Shown here one piece after another: positions 1 through 11,396 of a DNA stretch of 64,000 nt (position 1 is its first letter; every line of letters starts with the position of its first letter). Source of the DNA: Haematobia irritans. Taxonomy: Eukaryota > Arthropoda > Insecta > Diptera > Muscidae. Location: the NCBI RefSeq assembly GCF_050003625.1, contig NC_134397.1:71899551-71963550 (forward strand). The letters are read 5' to 3'. Under the pieces are notes generated by a model that saw only the letters and a program-made list of their open reading frames with translations, was not told the DNA's origin and searched no databases. Made by a program: the position numbers and the translations under genes.

Positions 1-217
1 TATGTTAAGACATAAATTACATATGTAATTTTAAGAAAACTACAGCATTGAAAAAGGAATTAATTGAAAAGTGGCACAACATGTGTCACAAAAATATAAA
101 AAAAGTCTCACAAAAATATAAAAAATGTGGAATTTAGTGACACAACAAAAAAGTGCAACGAAAGTGTCAGCGCGTAAAAAAGTGGCACAACGGTAACACT
201 CCCACACAATAGATTTG

Positions 218-634
218 TTATCATAATAGCTCCGTTCGCGAACCCGATCATTTTTAAAAATCATCACAAATTTTTACTGGAAGTCGGTCATTTACAGCAA
301 AAGGTTAGTAAAAAAGAGTGGAGTGAAACTAAATTTGACATTTGAGATATAGAGAAGTTGGGGATTTTTTGCTGCAGGCCTAATTTCTCACCCCACCTTA
401 CCTTACTAAAGGTCGCTGTACGTTTTTAATACACTTATCATAATAGCTCCGTTCGCGAACCCGATAATTTTTAAAAATCATCACAAATTTTTACTGGAAG
501 TCGATCATTTACAGCAAAAGGTCAAGGTAAATTTGACATTTGATATATAGAGAAGGTGGGGATTTTTTGCTGCAAGCCTAATTTCTCACCCCACCTTACC
601 TTACTAAAGGTCGCTGAACGTTTTTAATACACTT
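218..634. repeat. Tandem duplication, ~217 + 200 bp units
   Basis: Two adjacent copies (218-434 and 435-634) both begin at TTATCATAATAGCTCCGTTC and both end in a GGTCGCTG..CG, T-run, AATACACTT block. The second copy lacks about 17 bp present in the middle of the first (near 305-325). Divergence is low, so the duplication looks fairly recent. No protein is predicted. The flanking 60-200 stretch repeats short GTGGCACAAC / GTGTCACAAAAATATAAAAA motifs. Confidence 0.9.
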
Positions 635-2735
635 CTGTTAATTTGAAATAAGCATTTTTGTTCACGCTCGTTTACAATTTCCTACCACTGTTGAAAATGC
701 GTTTTATAGCCTGTTTGTTTTTTTTTTGTTGTGGCTTTTCTTCAAATGGATTTTTTTATTATATTTTTACCGCATTATTATATTCCATTGATTCAATGTT
801 ATTGTTATCTTTGTTGAATTTTCTTGCAGTCTGTTGGAGATTTTCTTTCTTTTTGTTTTTTTTTTTTTCTTGGCACTTTCAAGAAGTGCAAAACTATGGG
901 CCGCTTTTCTAATTCCATGCTCTAGCTGTTGCAAATGCTGATGGCTGGTTATTGTCGACGTTGTGTGGAGTTGAGTGTTTTGTGCTGCAGCGCAGTTGTT
1001 TGTACCAAAGGTTTATGAACTTGCTGCTGTGGTAGGGGGCATGGTAGGGGCGAGTAAGTAAGTAAGCATCACCAAAAGAAAATTGCATTGCAATTTATAT
1101 GCTTTGAATTTTTCATGCTTGAAAGTGGGAATTTTTCTTTCTAATGGAATGGAAGTTTTGTTTTCCAAGGTAACTAACACCGCAATCAACCAGGTAGCGT
1201 AGATCCATCCATGCAGTCAAAGACCAGGTCATATATGGCTTTCCAACCTTATGACTAATATCATGGCTTATTGTTAGTAGATTTTTCTTAGTATATTGTT
1301 GTTTTTGTTTTTTAATGAAACAGGAAAATTTGTTAGAAAGTGCTATTAAAAGAAGGATGTTATTGTTGTGGCTGAATGCAAGGTGAGAGAATTTAAAAAA
1401 TAAAATGATTGAAAAAGGAAAATGTGTTACTTGGATACTTTCGTTGAATTCGGGAAGGAAGCTTAGTCGGATTTCCATTAACAGCTATGAGACTACAACA
1501 TTGTAACAATGAATTTTCTATAGAAGTCCTTATAAAATTTAGCTGAATTCCAACATTTTTAAGGGGAAACTTTATTTTATTGAACGAAAATAAAAGTTAC
1601 ACTGAACGAAGGGTTCTGTTCTGAGGAACGAAATTCTAGACAAATAAACTTTTTTTGACACTAACAAATTTTCTATAAAAGCAACTAAGAGATAAAATAA
1701 AAGTTATACTGAACGAAGGGTTCTTTTCGGAGGAACGAAATTCTAGACAAATACAGTTTTCTTTTGACACTAAAAAATTTTCTAGGAAGATAAATAAGAA
1801 ATAATTTCAGAGGTGCCGCATAGTATGTAAGACTGAATTAAATTTTCTTAAGAAAACTTTATTCAGCAAAGATGAATAAATGTTTTTCATATTTCCAGAT
1901 TTTCCATATAAATGCATGCTAAACAGAGGATTTCCTGGGAAACCCCTTTAGAGATATGCTGAAGGAAAACTTATTTTCCTTAGGGACTATAGGTTTCCTC
2001 AAGTCTTCTAAAAATCCATCTGAATAGAAGTTGTTCCATTCAGCTAGGTCGAACAAATATTTTCCCTGAAGAAAATTGTGAAATTTAAGTTTTCCTTTCA
2101 GAAATCCAACTCAAGCAATGAAAATAGATTTTTCTAAAAGAGATAAAAAGCAAAAATCGTTTTAGTCAGCGCTCTATAAAGCTTAGCTGAATAAAAGTTG
2201 TTCCATTGAAACCTCCATTCAGCTAGATCGAATAAATTTTTTTCTTGGGATGTGTCTATATAGCATAGATGAATAAATTGTGCCTAATGAAAGCCCTATT
2301 CAGCTAAATACCATATTTAGTCCAACTGATCAGAAGATTTTCTACGAAAACAACACAATTTAACTGCAAATTCTATTCAGCTGGGTGGAACAAAAAGTTT
2401 TTGTAGAAAAAAAAAAAACTCATAGAACCCTATATGTGGTAAGGTTGAATGAGATTTTTTAAAGAATTTTTATTTTCAGTGCCGCTGAATAGAAGCTTTT
2501 TATAACTTCTGATTTTTATTTTTAAAGCTTCTGTTATTTTTGGTATTTTAAGGTCAGATATTTTAATGCGAATAAAAGATTAATTTATTCAATTTTTGTC
2601 AACCACATTTTGTTGGGGGATTCCAGCAAGAGAAATTCTGACCTTGAGTCAACCAGGGAATGGGAATTCAGCCCCGGTGTTAATATACATTATTCGAAAT
2701 GAATGATTTAAAAAAAAATCACAAAAAATTTATGT
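635..2735. other. Low-copy non-coding stretch with local duplications
   Basis: No supportable gene. Poly-T-rich sequence runs at 715-870. A ~107-bp tandem duplication lies at 1589-1800, both copies carrying ACTGAACGAAGGGTTCT and GGAACGAAATTCTAGACAAA. A degenerate dispersed motif, GCTGAATAGAAGTTGTTCCA followed by ATTCAGCTAG, recurs around 2018-2055, 2179-2232 and 2330-2390. The short open frames here (up to 121 aa) show no domain and have low-complexity composition. Confidence 0.6.
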
Positions 2736-4471
2736 ATAGGTAAATCTACAAATAATTACGAATCGACATGGGCTTTTGCACGGTACGTAGGGAGCCAGAA
2801 TTGAAATATGGGGGTCGCTTATATGGGGGCCATATACAATTATGAACTTGATGTGGACCAATTTTTGTGTGATTGGGGATCGATTTATCTGAGGGCTATA
2901 TATAACTATAGACCGATATGCACCTAGTTAGGCATGTTTGTTAACGGTCATATGCTAGAACAATGTACCAAATTTCAACTGACTCGGATGAAATTTGCTC
3001 CTCCAAGAGCCTCCAAAACCAAATCTCGGGATCGGTTTATAAGGGGGCTATATATGATTATGGACTGATATGCACCATTTTTGGCATGGTTGTTAAATAT
3101 CATATACTACCACCACGTACCAAATTTCAACCAGATCGGATGAATTTTGATTCTCCAAAAGACACCGGAGGTCAAATCTGGGGATCGGTTTATATGGGGG
3201 TTATATATAATTATGGACTGATATGAACCAATTCCTGCATGGTTGGTGGATACTAACATCACGTACCAAATATCAACTGAATCGGATGAATTTTGCTCTT
3301 CCAAGGGGATCCGGTGGTCAAATCAGGGGATCGGTTTATGTGGAGCCTACATATATATCTACCGATGTGAACCAATTTTTGCATGGTTATTAGTGACCAT
3401 ATACTAACACCATGTACCAAATTTCAGCCGGATCGGATGAAAATTACTTCTCTTAGAGCAATCGCAAGCCAAATTTAGGGATCCATTTATATGGGGGCTA
3501 TATATAATTATGGACCGATTTCGACCAATTTTTGCATGAATGTTAGAGACCACATACTTACACCATGTACCAAATTTCAGCCGGATCGTATGAAATTTGC
3601 TCCTGTTAGTGGCTCCGCAAGCCAAATCGGGAGATCAGTTTATATTGACCGATTTCGACCAATTTTTGCATGGGTGTTTGAGGCCATATATTAACATCAC
3701 GTACCAAATTTCAACGGAATCAGATGAAATGTGTTTCTCTTAGAGGCTCCGCAAGCCAAATCAGGGGATCGGTTTATATGGGGGCTATATATAATTATTG
3801 ACCGATTTCGACCAATTTTTGCATGGTTGTTATGATGGTCTTCCAAGAGGCTCCGGAGGTCAAATCTGGTGATCGGTTTATATGGGGGCTATATATAATT
3901 ATGAACCGATGTGGACCAATTTTTGCATGATTGTTAGAGACCATATACTAACACTATGTACCAAATTTCAGCCGGATCGGATGAAATGTGTTTATGTTAG
4001 AGGCTCCGCAAGCCAAATAGGGGGATCGGTTTATATGGGGGCTATACATAATTATGGACCGATGTGGACCAAGTTTTGCATGGTTGTTAGAGACCACATA
4101 CTTATACCATCTACCAAATTTCAGCCGGATCGGATGAAATTTGCTTCTCTTAGAGGGCCCGCAAGCCAAATTTGGGGGTCCGTTTATATGGGGGCTATAC
4201 ATAAAAGTGGACCGATATGGCCCATTTGCAATACCATCCGACCTACATCAATAACAACTAATTGTGCCAAGTTTCAAGTCGATAGCTTGTTTCGTTCGGA
4301 AGTTAGCGTGATTTCAACAGACGGACGGACGGACATGCTCAGATCGACTCAGAATTTCACCACGACCCAGAATATATATACTTTATGGGGTCTTAGAGCA
4401 ATATTTCGATGTGTTACAAACGGAATGACAAAGTTAATATAACCCCCATCCTATGGTGGAGGGTATAAAAA
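2736..4471 (+). mobile_element. Family A repeat, 5'-truncated: ~153-bp central tandem repeats and GTCY tract
   Basis: About ten degenerate tandem units, each with ATCGGTTTATATGGGGGCTA, an AATTATGGACCGATATGGACC-type segment, a CATGGTTGTTAGAGACCATA segment and CCAAATTTCANCCGGATCGGATGAA. The array is followed by a GACGGACGGACGGACA tract (GTCY on the other strand), ACTCAGAATTTCACCACGAC, and the terminal CCATCCTATGGTGGAGGGTATAAAA. The hairpin terminus seen in the copy at 6276 is missing, so this copy is truncated at its left. Architecture (GTCY microsatellite plus ~150-bp central tandem repeats) matches dipteran DINE/mini-me type elements, a Helentron-related group; that assignment is by architecture only. 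Confidence 0.8.
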
Positions 4472-4627
4472 GTATGTCACTTTTCCAAAAATGAATGTGC
4501 CATTTTTTATTGGGTGTAACACTTTTGTGCCACTTTTTAGAAATTCTATACCCTGAGTGTATCACGATCTTATTATTTTCTCTTAAAGCTGATTCCGAAC
4601 GAAGTATCTGATGATATTAATTTCCCC

Positions 4628-4938
4628 TTAGGTTAGGTTAGGTGGCAGCCCGATGTATCAGGCTCACTTAGACTATGCAGTCCATTGTGATACCACATTG
4701 GTGAACTTCTCTCTTATCACTGAGTGCTGTCCGGTTCCATGTTAAGCTCAATGACAAGGGACCTCCTTTTTATAGCCAAGTCCGAACGGCGTTCCAAATT
4801 GCACTGAAACCACTTAGAGAAGCTTTGAAACCCTCAGAAATGTTACTAGCATTACTGAGGTGGGATAATCCATCGCTGAAAAACTTTTTGGTGTTCGGTC
4901 AAAGCAGGCAGGGCATGCTAACCATTGCACCACGGTGG
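4628..4938 (-). mobile_element. tRNA-headed SINE, copy S1, B box deleted
   Basis: On the plus strand the copy begins with its tail, (GGTTA)n then GGCAGCCCGATG. It runs through the conserved body (CACTTAGACTATNCAGTCCA; GACAAGGGACCTCC; GTCCGAACGGCGTTCC) and ends at the head GCATGCTAACCATTGCACCACGGTGG. Transcription would run on the minus strand from the head. Compared with the copy at 24958, about 30 bp of the head is missing, including the GGTTCGATTCC B box, so this copy should be transcriptionally dead. The A-box region TGGTGCAATGGTTAGCATGC is retained. Confidence 0.85.
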
Positions 4939-5032
4939 GTGGTGGAAATTTTACAAAGCAGAAATATCATGTCATTTTTTTGGAAGGTTTAGTTGAAAAA
5001 TATTTTGAAGATTTAGCCAGAGTGTGAAATTG
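4939..5032. repeat. ~90-bp flank shared with SINE copy S2
   Basis: TGGTGGAA-TTTTACAAAGCAG to GTTGAAAAATATTTTGAAGAT is nearly identical to 11109-11183 next to SINE S2. The two SINE copies therefore share more than the SINE itself. Confidence 0.8.
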
Positions 5033-5074
5033 AATCTCGAACCTCATAGTATCTTTAAGTATTATTTCTATGTG

Positions 5075-5468
5075 CCCTCAAAAAAAGTGAACCCTACATG
5101 GTCCTGAAGCCAATTTAATTCTATTTTAGTTCATGGAATTATCATTTTTGAGAAAGTTTTGATGACCTTAATAATTTGTTACGTACGTTAGTTAAATGAA
5201 CTAAAAGAGAGGAAAAATTTATACACAAATCAAAATTTCTTAAAATTTACCAAAAATGTGTTCATGTTGAACTTCGTATGGCATATGAAGTACAATTTTT
5301 TCCGTCACACTATGAAATTTTCTTTTCTAAGTGAAAAATAAATTTAATTAAATTTTCTTGAATTTGTCGAAAAAATATTTACTTAGTTTTGAGAAATTCG
5401 GCGTGTTATAATTTTCTAAAATCAACCAAAATTTTCCTTCCTGGTGGGGTCATTGTTTTTTGGGTGTG
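5075..5468. mobile_element. MITE family D, copy 1
   Basis: An approximately 395-bp AT-rich non-coding element. It starts CCCTCAAAAAAAGTGAACCCTA and ends in a GGTGGGGTCATTGTTTTTTGGGTG block, an imperfect inverted repeat of the start. Reverse complement matches the copy at 10137-10592, sharing the palindrome core ACGTACGTTAGTTAAA, AATTCTATTTTAGTTCATGG and GAATTTGTCGAAAAAATATTTACTTA. No coding capacity. Confidence 0.75.
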
Positions 5469-6275
5469 GTTTCATTCTGCAAACGTATCACAGAAGTTTA
5501 TAACCACATGAAACATTTCACAGAATTTCGATGTCACATGAGTCATTTCACTAAAATGCATGCAAACAGACATGCAACATCAATAAATGCCTTGATGAAA
5601 AAAAAATGAAAAAAAACAAAACCTGATAAGTCTGGTTCAATAAAAAGAAACAATATAAAACATAGCTACATTCGTATTGAAATACATACAAAGAATGCAA
5701 CATATTAAGAATTAATAAATATTACATAATTCCTTATACATCGAATAGGGTCTACTATATAGGTGAGTAAAAAAGCAATCATAAAATTCAGCACATACAT
5801 TATACGATAATGGTAGCCTTTTATGCCTTTTTGTGTAAATTATGATAGGCAGATTTGTTTGTGACAAAATTGGTTAGGGGTTCATTTTAAATTAAGTCAA
5901 GGACAAGTACACAAGAACTGGAATATAAATTTTTGGTTTTGTTGTATAGTAAAATGTTTATAATGATAGTGAATTTTTTTCCCTGGACTTCAGATTTTTA
6001 AATAATTTAAAAATATAATACAATAAAAATAGGGTTTTTAGAGTAGAAAGTTTTTTTTTTGTAATAATATAAGAATAGAAAACAATACTTGAAGATATTG
6101 TTTTTGTAAAGGCTACACTGAAAAAAAATACAACCTAATATAAAAGAATATTCAACTTAGACTAAAAACAAATTCCTTTAAATTAAAGAAAATTTAATTG
6201 AAGAAATGTCCATAATATTATACTGAAAAAAAAAAATGTTGACATAACTTGTTTTTCGTAAATATCTTTAAAATA
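5469..6275. other. AT-rich stretch without a recognised feature
   Basis: I see no gene or repeat with clear boundaries. Long A and T runs and degenerate TA-rich sequence fill it. Confidence 0.5.
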
Positions 6276-8308
6276 AACAAGTATATACGGCCATAAGTTC
6301 GGCCAGGCCGAATCTTATGTACCCTCCACCATGAATTGCGTAGAAAGTTCTACGAAAGACTGTCATCCACAATCGAATTACTTGGGTTGTGGTGTCTTAA
6401 AACTTCTTAACATCGTTTTCTAAATTGTGAGTTAGTCCATACGTGGTATATATTAGACAAAAAGGTATCTGTAGGTAAGTCTACAAATAATTAGGAATCG
6501 ATATGGAATTTTGCACGGTACATAGAGAGCCAGAATTGAAATATGGGGGTCGCTTATATGGGGGCTATATACAATTATGAACTTGATATGGACCAATTTT
6601 TGTGTGATTGGGGATCCATTTATCTGAGGGCTATATATAACTACAGGCCGATATGGACCTAGTTAGGCATGGTTGTTAACGGCCATATACCAGCACAATG
6701 TACCAAATTTCAACTGACTCGGATGAAATTTGCTCCTCCAAGAGCCTCCAAAACTAAATCTCGGGATAGGTTTATATGGGGGCTATATATGATTATGGAC
6801 TGATATGGACAACTTTTGGCATGGTTGTTAAATATCATATACTACCACCACGTACCCAATTTCAACCAGTTTGCGTCTCTAAAAGGGACCGGAGGTCAAA
6901 TCTGGGGATCGGTTTATATGGGAGCTATATATATTTATGGACTGATATGAACCAATTCCTGCATGGTTGTTGGATACCATATACTAACATCACGTACCAA
7001 ATTTCAACCGAATCGGATGAATTTTGCTTCTCCAAAAGGCACCGGAGGCCAAATCTGGGGATCGGTTTATATGGGGGCTATATATAATTATGGACCGATT
7101 TCGACCAATTTTTGCATGGGTTTTTGAGGCCACATATTAACACCACGTACCAAATTTTAACTGAATCATATATAATTATGCACCGATGTGGACCAATTTT
7201 TGCATGGTCATTAGAGACCATATAATAACACCATGTACCAAATTTCAGCCGGATCGGATGAAATTTGCTTCTCCTAGAGACTCCGCAAGCCAAATCGGGG
7301 GATCGGTTTATATGGGGGTTATATATAATTATTGACCGATGTGGACCACCATGTACCAAATTTCAGCCGGATCGGATGAAATTTGCTTCTCTTAGAGGCT
7401 CCGAAAGCCAAATCGGAGGATCGGTTTATATGGGGGTTATATATAATTATGGACTGATATGAACCAATTCTTGCATGGTTGGTGGATACCATATACTAAC
7501 ATCACGTACCAAATTTCAACCGAATCGGATGAATTTTGCTCTTCCAAGGGGCTCCGGAGGTCAAATCAGGGGATCGGTTTATATGGGGACTATATATAAT
7601 TATTGACCGATTTCGACCAATATTTGCATGGGTGTTTGAGGCCATATATTAACATCACGTACCAAATTTCAACGGAATTTTGGTCTTCCAAGAGGCTCCG
7701 GAGGTCAAATCTGGTGATCGGTTTATATGGGGGTTATATAATTATGCATCGATGTGGACCAATTTTTGCATGGCCATTAGAGACCACATACTAACACCAT
7801 GTACCAAATTTCAGCCGGATCGGATGAAATTTGCTTCTCTTAGAGGCTCCGAAAGCCAAATCGGGGGATCAGTTTATATGGGGGCTATATATAATTATTG
7901 ACCGATTTCGACAAATTTTTGCATGGATGTTAGAGACCACATACTAACACCATGTACCAAATTTCAGCTTGATCGGATGAAATTTGCTTCTCTTATAGGG
8001 TCCGCCAGCCAAATTTGGGGGTCCGTTTATATGGGGGCTATACGTAAAAGTGGACCGATATGGCCCATTTGCAATACCAACCGACCTACATCAATAACAA
8101 CTACTTGTGCCAAGTTTCAAGCCGATAGCTTGTTTCGTTGGGAAGTTAGCGTGATTTCAAAAGACGGACGGACGGACAGACTGACGGACATGTTTAGATC
8201 GACTCAGAATTTCACCACGACTCAGAATATATATACTTTATGGGGTCTTTGAGCAATATTTCGATGCGTTACAAACGGAATGACAAAGTTAATATACCCC
8301 CATCCTAA
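6276..8308 (+). mobile_element. Family A repeat, near full-length copy
   Basis: Begins AACAAGTATATACGGCC followed by the hairpin-forming TTCGGCCAGGCCGAA, then ATGTACCCTCCACCATG. A unique leader follows to ~6530, then roughly ten to eleven ~153-bp units with the ATATGGGGGCTATATATAATT core. The distal part carries GACGGACGGACGGACA plus CAGACTGACGGACA (GTCY-type), TCAGAATTTCACCACGACTC and CCCCCATCCTA. On the complementary strand the element would start TATACCCTCCACC and end GGCCGTATATACTTGTT, with the hairpin close to the end as in Helitron/Helentron termini. No transposase or helicase coding sequence is present, so it is non-autonomous. Confidence 0.85.
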
Positions 8309-8601
8309 AAGTAAAGAATACAAGCATTGATGCCAGATCGTGACCATGTGTAAAATGGTCATGATTTGACAGTAGTTCATTCTTTCTATTATTTTGGGAA
8401 TCGTACGAATGAATTTTAAACTCACGTTTATTTCATAAAATGTCTGAGACGTACTTAAAAAAAGAAAGATTTCAATTAGATGTGGAAAATTTCAAAAAAA
8501 AAAAAAACTAACAACATTTAACTACAAATATATAATATTTTTTTTGCAAACATATGTTAAATTTATCGTTAGTTTAACAACTGAAAAAATGTTTTTGTAT
8601 A

Positions 8602-8824
8602 AAGCTGAGTACTATGTTCAGTTTTCAAGCTGAAAACCAGCTTGTTTTCACGATTACTTTTTTTAATTAATTCATTTAGAAATATAAAATGAATAGCAAT
8701 CAATTCCTTGGATCTTTTCCGTCCATTATTTGGTAAGATTTGATCAAAATATAGTCGTCTTCATAAATATATTTGTACTTTTAATTTAGTGTTTGGTGAA
8801 AACCCCGAACATAGTACTCACCTT
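8602..8824. mobile_element. Small MITE with 18-bp terminal inverted repeats
   Basis: Left end AAGCTGAGTACTATGTTC and right end GAACATAGTACTCACCTT form an 18-bp inverted repeat with one mismatch. The interior (223 bp total) is AT-rich and non-coding. It looks like a MITE of unassigned superfamily; target duplication is unclear (flanks ...TATA/AAAC). Confidence 0.7.
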
Positions 8825-8989
8825 AAACCGATTCATCAATTTGACTTTTTAAACATATAGACGCCGCTACTCTTATCCGATGTTTGTGACATTGAAATCT
8901 AGAGGTATTTTGGGTCCATGAAGAGGTCTGTTATATTACGTATGTATCGGTCTACGTTTTGATATGTCCCTCATATAGATCGATTTACC

Positions 8990-9472
8990 CACACTAATAG
9001 AAAAAATAGCGTTTCACAATCCTGAACGGAAGTTGTCAAAATGAAACGGAAACGTTCACGAAAAATCAAAAGGGAATGTTCACGATTTCGTCCACTGGCG
9101 TTCACGATTTCATGAATGGCATTCGTTTTTCTTTGGCCATGAAAAAACTTAAAATAATCGTTAGACGTTGTTATGGCAACTCCGCCGTTGGTGCAATGTG
9201 CTAAGGCGACTGTTAACGCCTATCGTGCGGGCAACACAGGTTCGAGTCGCGGTAGCGGAAATCTTTTTTAATTTTGTTTATAAATTCGTAACCATTACGT
9301 TTTCAGATCATGAACGCTGGTTGTTGTTTTGACAACGTAACATGTGGTGTAATTTTTACGTTGTCAGATGGACCCCATCTGTTCTCAGTTTGACAACACA
9401 TGTATGTTGATTCACTTTCATGAACGGATCATTTCGAAATGACCACGCCGTTCATGATTTTTTCTATGGGTG
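8990..9472 (+). mobile_element. TIR element family G, copy 1, with internal tRNA-like module
   Basis: Left end CACACTAATAGAAAAAATAG and right end GTTCATGATTTTTTCTATGGGTG are imperfect inverted repeats (TAGAAAAAAT core). Subterminal sequence is rich in CGTTCACGATTTCATGAA-like motifs. The centre holds a tRNA-like module (9181-9260), described separately. About 483 bp, no coding sequence, and a second copy at 29033-29475. It is inserted in a family K repeat at TCGATTTACC. Confidence 0.75.
9181..9260 (+). other. tRNA-like (Leu/Ser-type) Pol III promoter module in element G1
   Basis: Reading plus strand: TTGGTGCAATGTGCTAAGGC resembles the D-arm/A box of class II (Leu/Ser-like) tRNAs (GGCCGAGTGGTCTAAGGCG type). 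GGTTCGAGTC at 9239-9248 is a good B box / T-loop. The anticodon arm does not fold convincingly, so this is a tRNA-derived module rather than a functional tRNA gene. T-runs follow at ~9265. Confidence 0.65.
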
Positions 9473-9868
9473 CGTATTTAAAATTTTGAAGGGTATAAAA
9501 GCATAAATTTTCATTCGATTTGCTTGAAATCTATAGTTATTTTAGGTTTGTAAATTGCTATAGATCGATTTGTGCCAAAATTTGAGATATATCGGTTGAT
9601 GTTTTCATATAGCTTCCACATAGACCGATCTACCGATCTATGATACCTCGAGGGCATGAATGTCGCAATTTGCTTCCGATTTGCTTGAAATTGAAAATCT
9701 AGAATAATTTAAATCATTTAATGCTATGCTAAATATGGTATAGATCGGTCCAATTTTTCGATATAGCCCCTATATAGTGTGGTATTTTAAGGTCGCAAAG
9801 AGCTTTGAATCGTTGTTATTAATACAGATCGGTCTACCGATTTGACTTATTGAGGGTATATGTTAGGG

Positions 9869-9947
9869 TAGGTTAGGTATAGTGGCAGTCCAATGTTGCA
9901 AGCTCACTTAGACTATTCCCATTGTCCATTGTGATACCACAGTGGTG
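9869..9947 (-). mobile_element. SINE fragment (tail end)
   Basis: GTTAGGTATAGTGGCAGTCC, then CTCACTTAGACTATTCCCA and TCCATTGTGATACCACAGTG match the tail-proximal part of the SINE at 4628. Head missing. Confidence 0.75.
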
Positions 9948-10136
9948 AGTGTATGGATCCGGACATTTTTATCCCAATTGCTTAAAATTTAAAATCTAGA
10001 GCTATATCAATTATAATTTTCATCGTTTAATGTTTCGATGTGACTCCTTCGTATACCAATCTCCTGATTCGATTTCTTCTACCAATAGAAACAGCAATTT
10101 GTACCTGAAATGTGGGCAATTCATTGAGCATAAATA

Positions 10137-10592
10137 CACTGAAAAAAACATTGAACTCACCAGGAAAGAAAATTTCAGTTATTTTTAGAAAAATAGATTA
10201 ATTTTAGAAAATATTAACTAAACTGTATTAGAAACGCCGATTTCACAAAAATAAGTAAATAATTTTCGACAAATTCAAGAAATTTTATAAGACAAAATTA
10301 TTTTCATCTATAAAAAAAAAAATCGTAGTTTGAAGGAAAAAATTGGAAGTACAAGATGGGCGCGTTATTGGTAAAATTTACATATTTTAAGAAATTCTGA
10401 CCTAATTTTGGGAATTTAGTTAAACTTTATACTTCATTTGTGAAACAATGTTTCCACTTTTTTTACTTAAATTAACTAACGTACGTTAATTAAATAACGT
10501 CACGGAAATATTCTTAAAAAGCAATAATTCCATGAAATAAAATAGAATTAAATCGGCTTTAGTGAAATATAGGGTTCACGTTTTTTGAGTGA
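10137..10592. mobile_element. MITE family D, copy 2 (inverted relative to copy 1)
   Basis: Starts CACTGAAAAAAACATTGAAC with TCACCAGGAAAGAAAATTT and ends GGGTTCACGTTTTTTGAGTG. The ends are imperfect inverted repeats. It contains the palindrome TTAACTAACGTACGTTAATTA. It is the longest D copy (456 bp) and gives the best view of both termini. Confidence 0.8.
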
Positions 10593-10772
10593 AAGGGACA
10601 AAAAATATGATTAATATTTTGATATACGGATGGATTAATATTTTGAAATTATCGATCAATAACCATCAACTTATAAATCTAAAATATTCAGAAATTATTG
10701 TAAGCGTTCCATGGAGGTGGATTTTTAAGATTCGGCGCAGTCGAACTTTTGCGCGTATATATTTTTATACCC

Positions 10773-10798
10773 ACCACCATAGAATGATGACGGGGGTA
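10773..10798 (+). repeat. Start of another A/K-type element, truncated by SINE
   Basis: TATACCCACCACCATAGAAT then GATGACGGGGGTATA matches the CCACC-end of family A and lies directly behind the K terminus. The SINE S2 tail starts immediately after it. Confidence 0.6.
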
Positions 10799-11109
10799 TA
10801 GGTTAGGTTAGAAGGCAGCCCGATGTTTCAGGCTCACTTAGACTATTCAGTCCATTGTGATACCACATTGGTGAGCTTCTCTCTTATCACTGAGCGCTGC
10901 CCGATTCCATGTTAAGCTCATTGACAAGGGACCTCCTGTTTATAGCCGAGTCCGAACGGCGTTCCAAATTGCACTGAAACCACTTAGAGAAGCTTTAAAA
11001 CCCTCAGAAATGTTACTAGCATTACTGAGGTGGGATAATCCACCGCTGAAAAACTTTTTAGTGTTCGGTCGAAGCAGGCAGGGCATGCTAACCATTGCAC
11101 CACGGTGGG
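10799..11109 (-). mobile_element. tRNA-headed SINE, copy S2, B box deleted
   Basis: Same body as S1, including the same head deletion (GAAGCAGG joined to CAGGGCATGCTAACC). The B box is missing. The shared flank 11109-11183 follows. Confidence 0.85.
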
Positions 11110-11183
11110 TGGTGGAAGTTTTACAAAGCAGAAATATCATGTCATTTTTTTGGAAGGTTTAGTTGAAAAATATTTTAAAGATC

Positions 11184-11246
11184 GAACCCACGACCTTGTG
11201 TATGCAAGGCGGGCATGCCAACTATTGCACCACGGTGGCTCCCATA
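11184..11246 (-). mobile_element. Isolated SINE head with intact B box
   Basis: On the minus strand this reads GGAGCCACCGTGGTGCAATA, then GCATGCCCGCCTTGCATACA, then CAAGGTCGTGGGTTCGAT. This is the tRNA-like head including most of the B box, cut off where the SINE body should follow. It supplies exactly the segment missing from S2, about 75 bp away. Confidence 0.75.
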
Positions 11247-11273
11247 TAGTCCCCATACAGACTAACTAAAATT

Positions 11274-11396
11274 ATCCATTTCGATCAGTAACCATCCACC
11301 GTATAAATCTAAAAAATTTAGAAAATTATTGTAAGTATTCCATGGAGGTGGATATTTAAGATTCGGCCCAGTCGAACTTTTGCGCGTATATATTTT
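11274..11396 (+). repeat. Family K terminus, second copy
   Basis: Matches 10634-10772: ACCATCCACCGTATAAATCT, TTCCATGGAGGTGGATATTT, and ATTCGGCCCAGTCGAACTTT then TGCGCGTATATATT. Together the two copies form a direct repeat flanking SINE S2. Confidence 0.75.

Larger units (their letters stand above)
8830..10772 (+). mobile_element. Family K repeat (third member of the A/B group), with three nested insertions
   Basis: Degenerate units carry GATATGTCCCTCATATAGATCG, ATAGCTTCCACATAGACCGA, GATATAGCCCCTATATAG and TTGCTTGAAATTTAAAATCTAGA, the same layout as A and B units. The distal end at ~10600-10772 finishes AAGATTCGGCGCAGTCGAAC, then TTTTGCGCGTATATATTTTT, parallel to the A terminus. Nested inside are G1 (8990-9472), a SINE fragment (9869-9947) and D copy 2 (10137-10592). 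Treating all of this as one interrupted element is inference from the matching ends. Confidence 0.5.

Noticed and set aside
4628..4640. Telomeric repeat tract
   Set aside because: Only two or three GGTTA units, always at the same position of the SINE; it is the SINE tail.
2736..8308. CRISPR-like array (regular repeats with variable parts)
   Set aside because: Units are ~153 bp, diverged along their whole length, without uniform spacers or cas genes, in a eukaryotic context.
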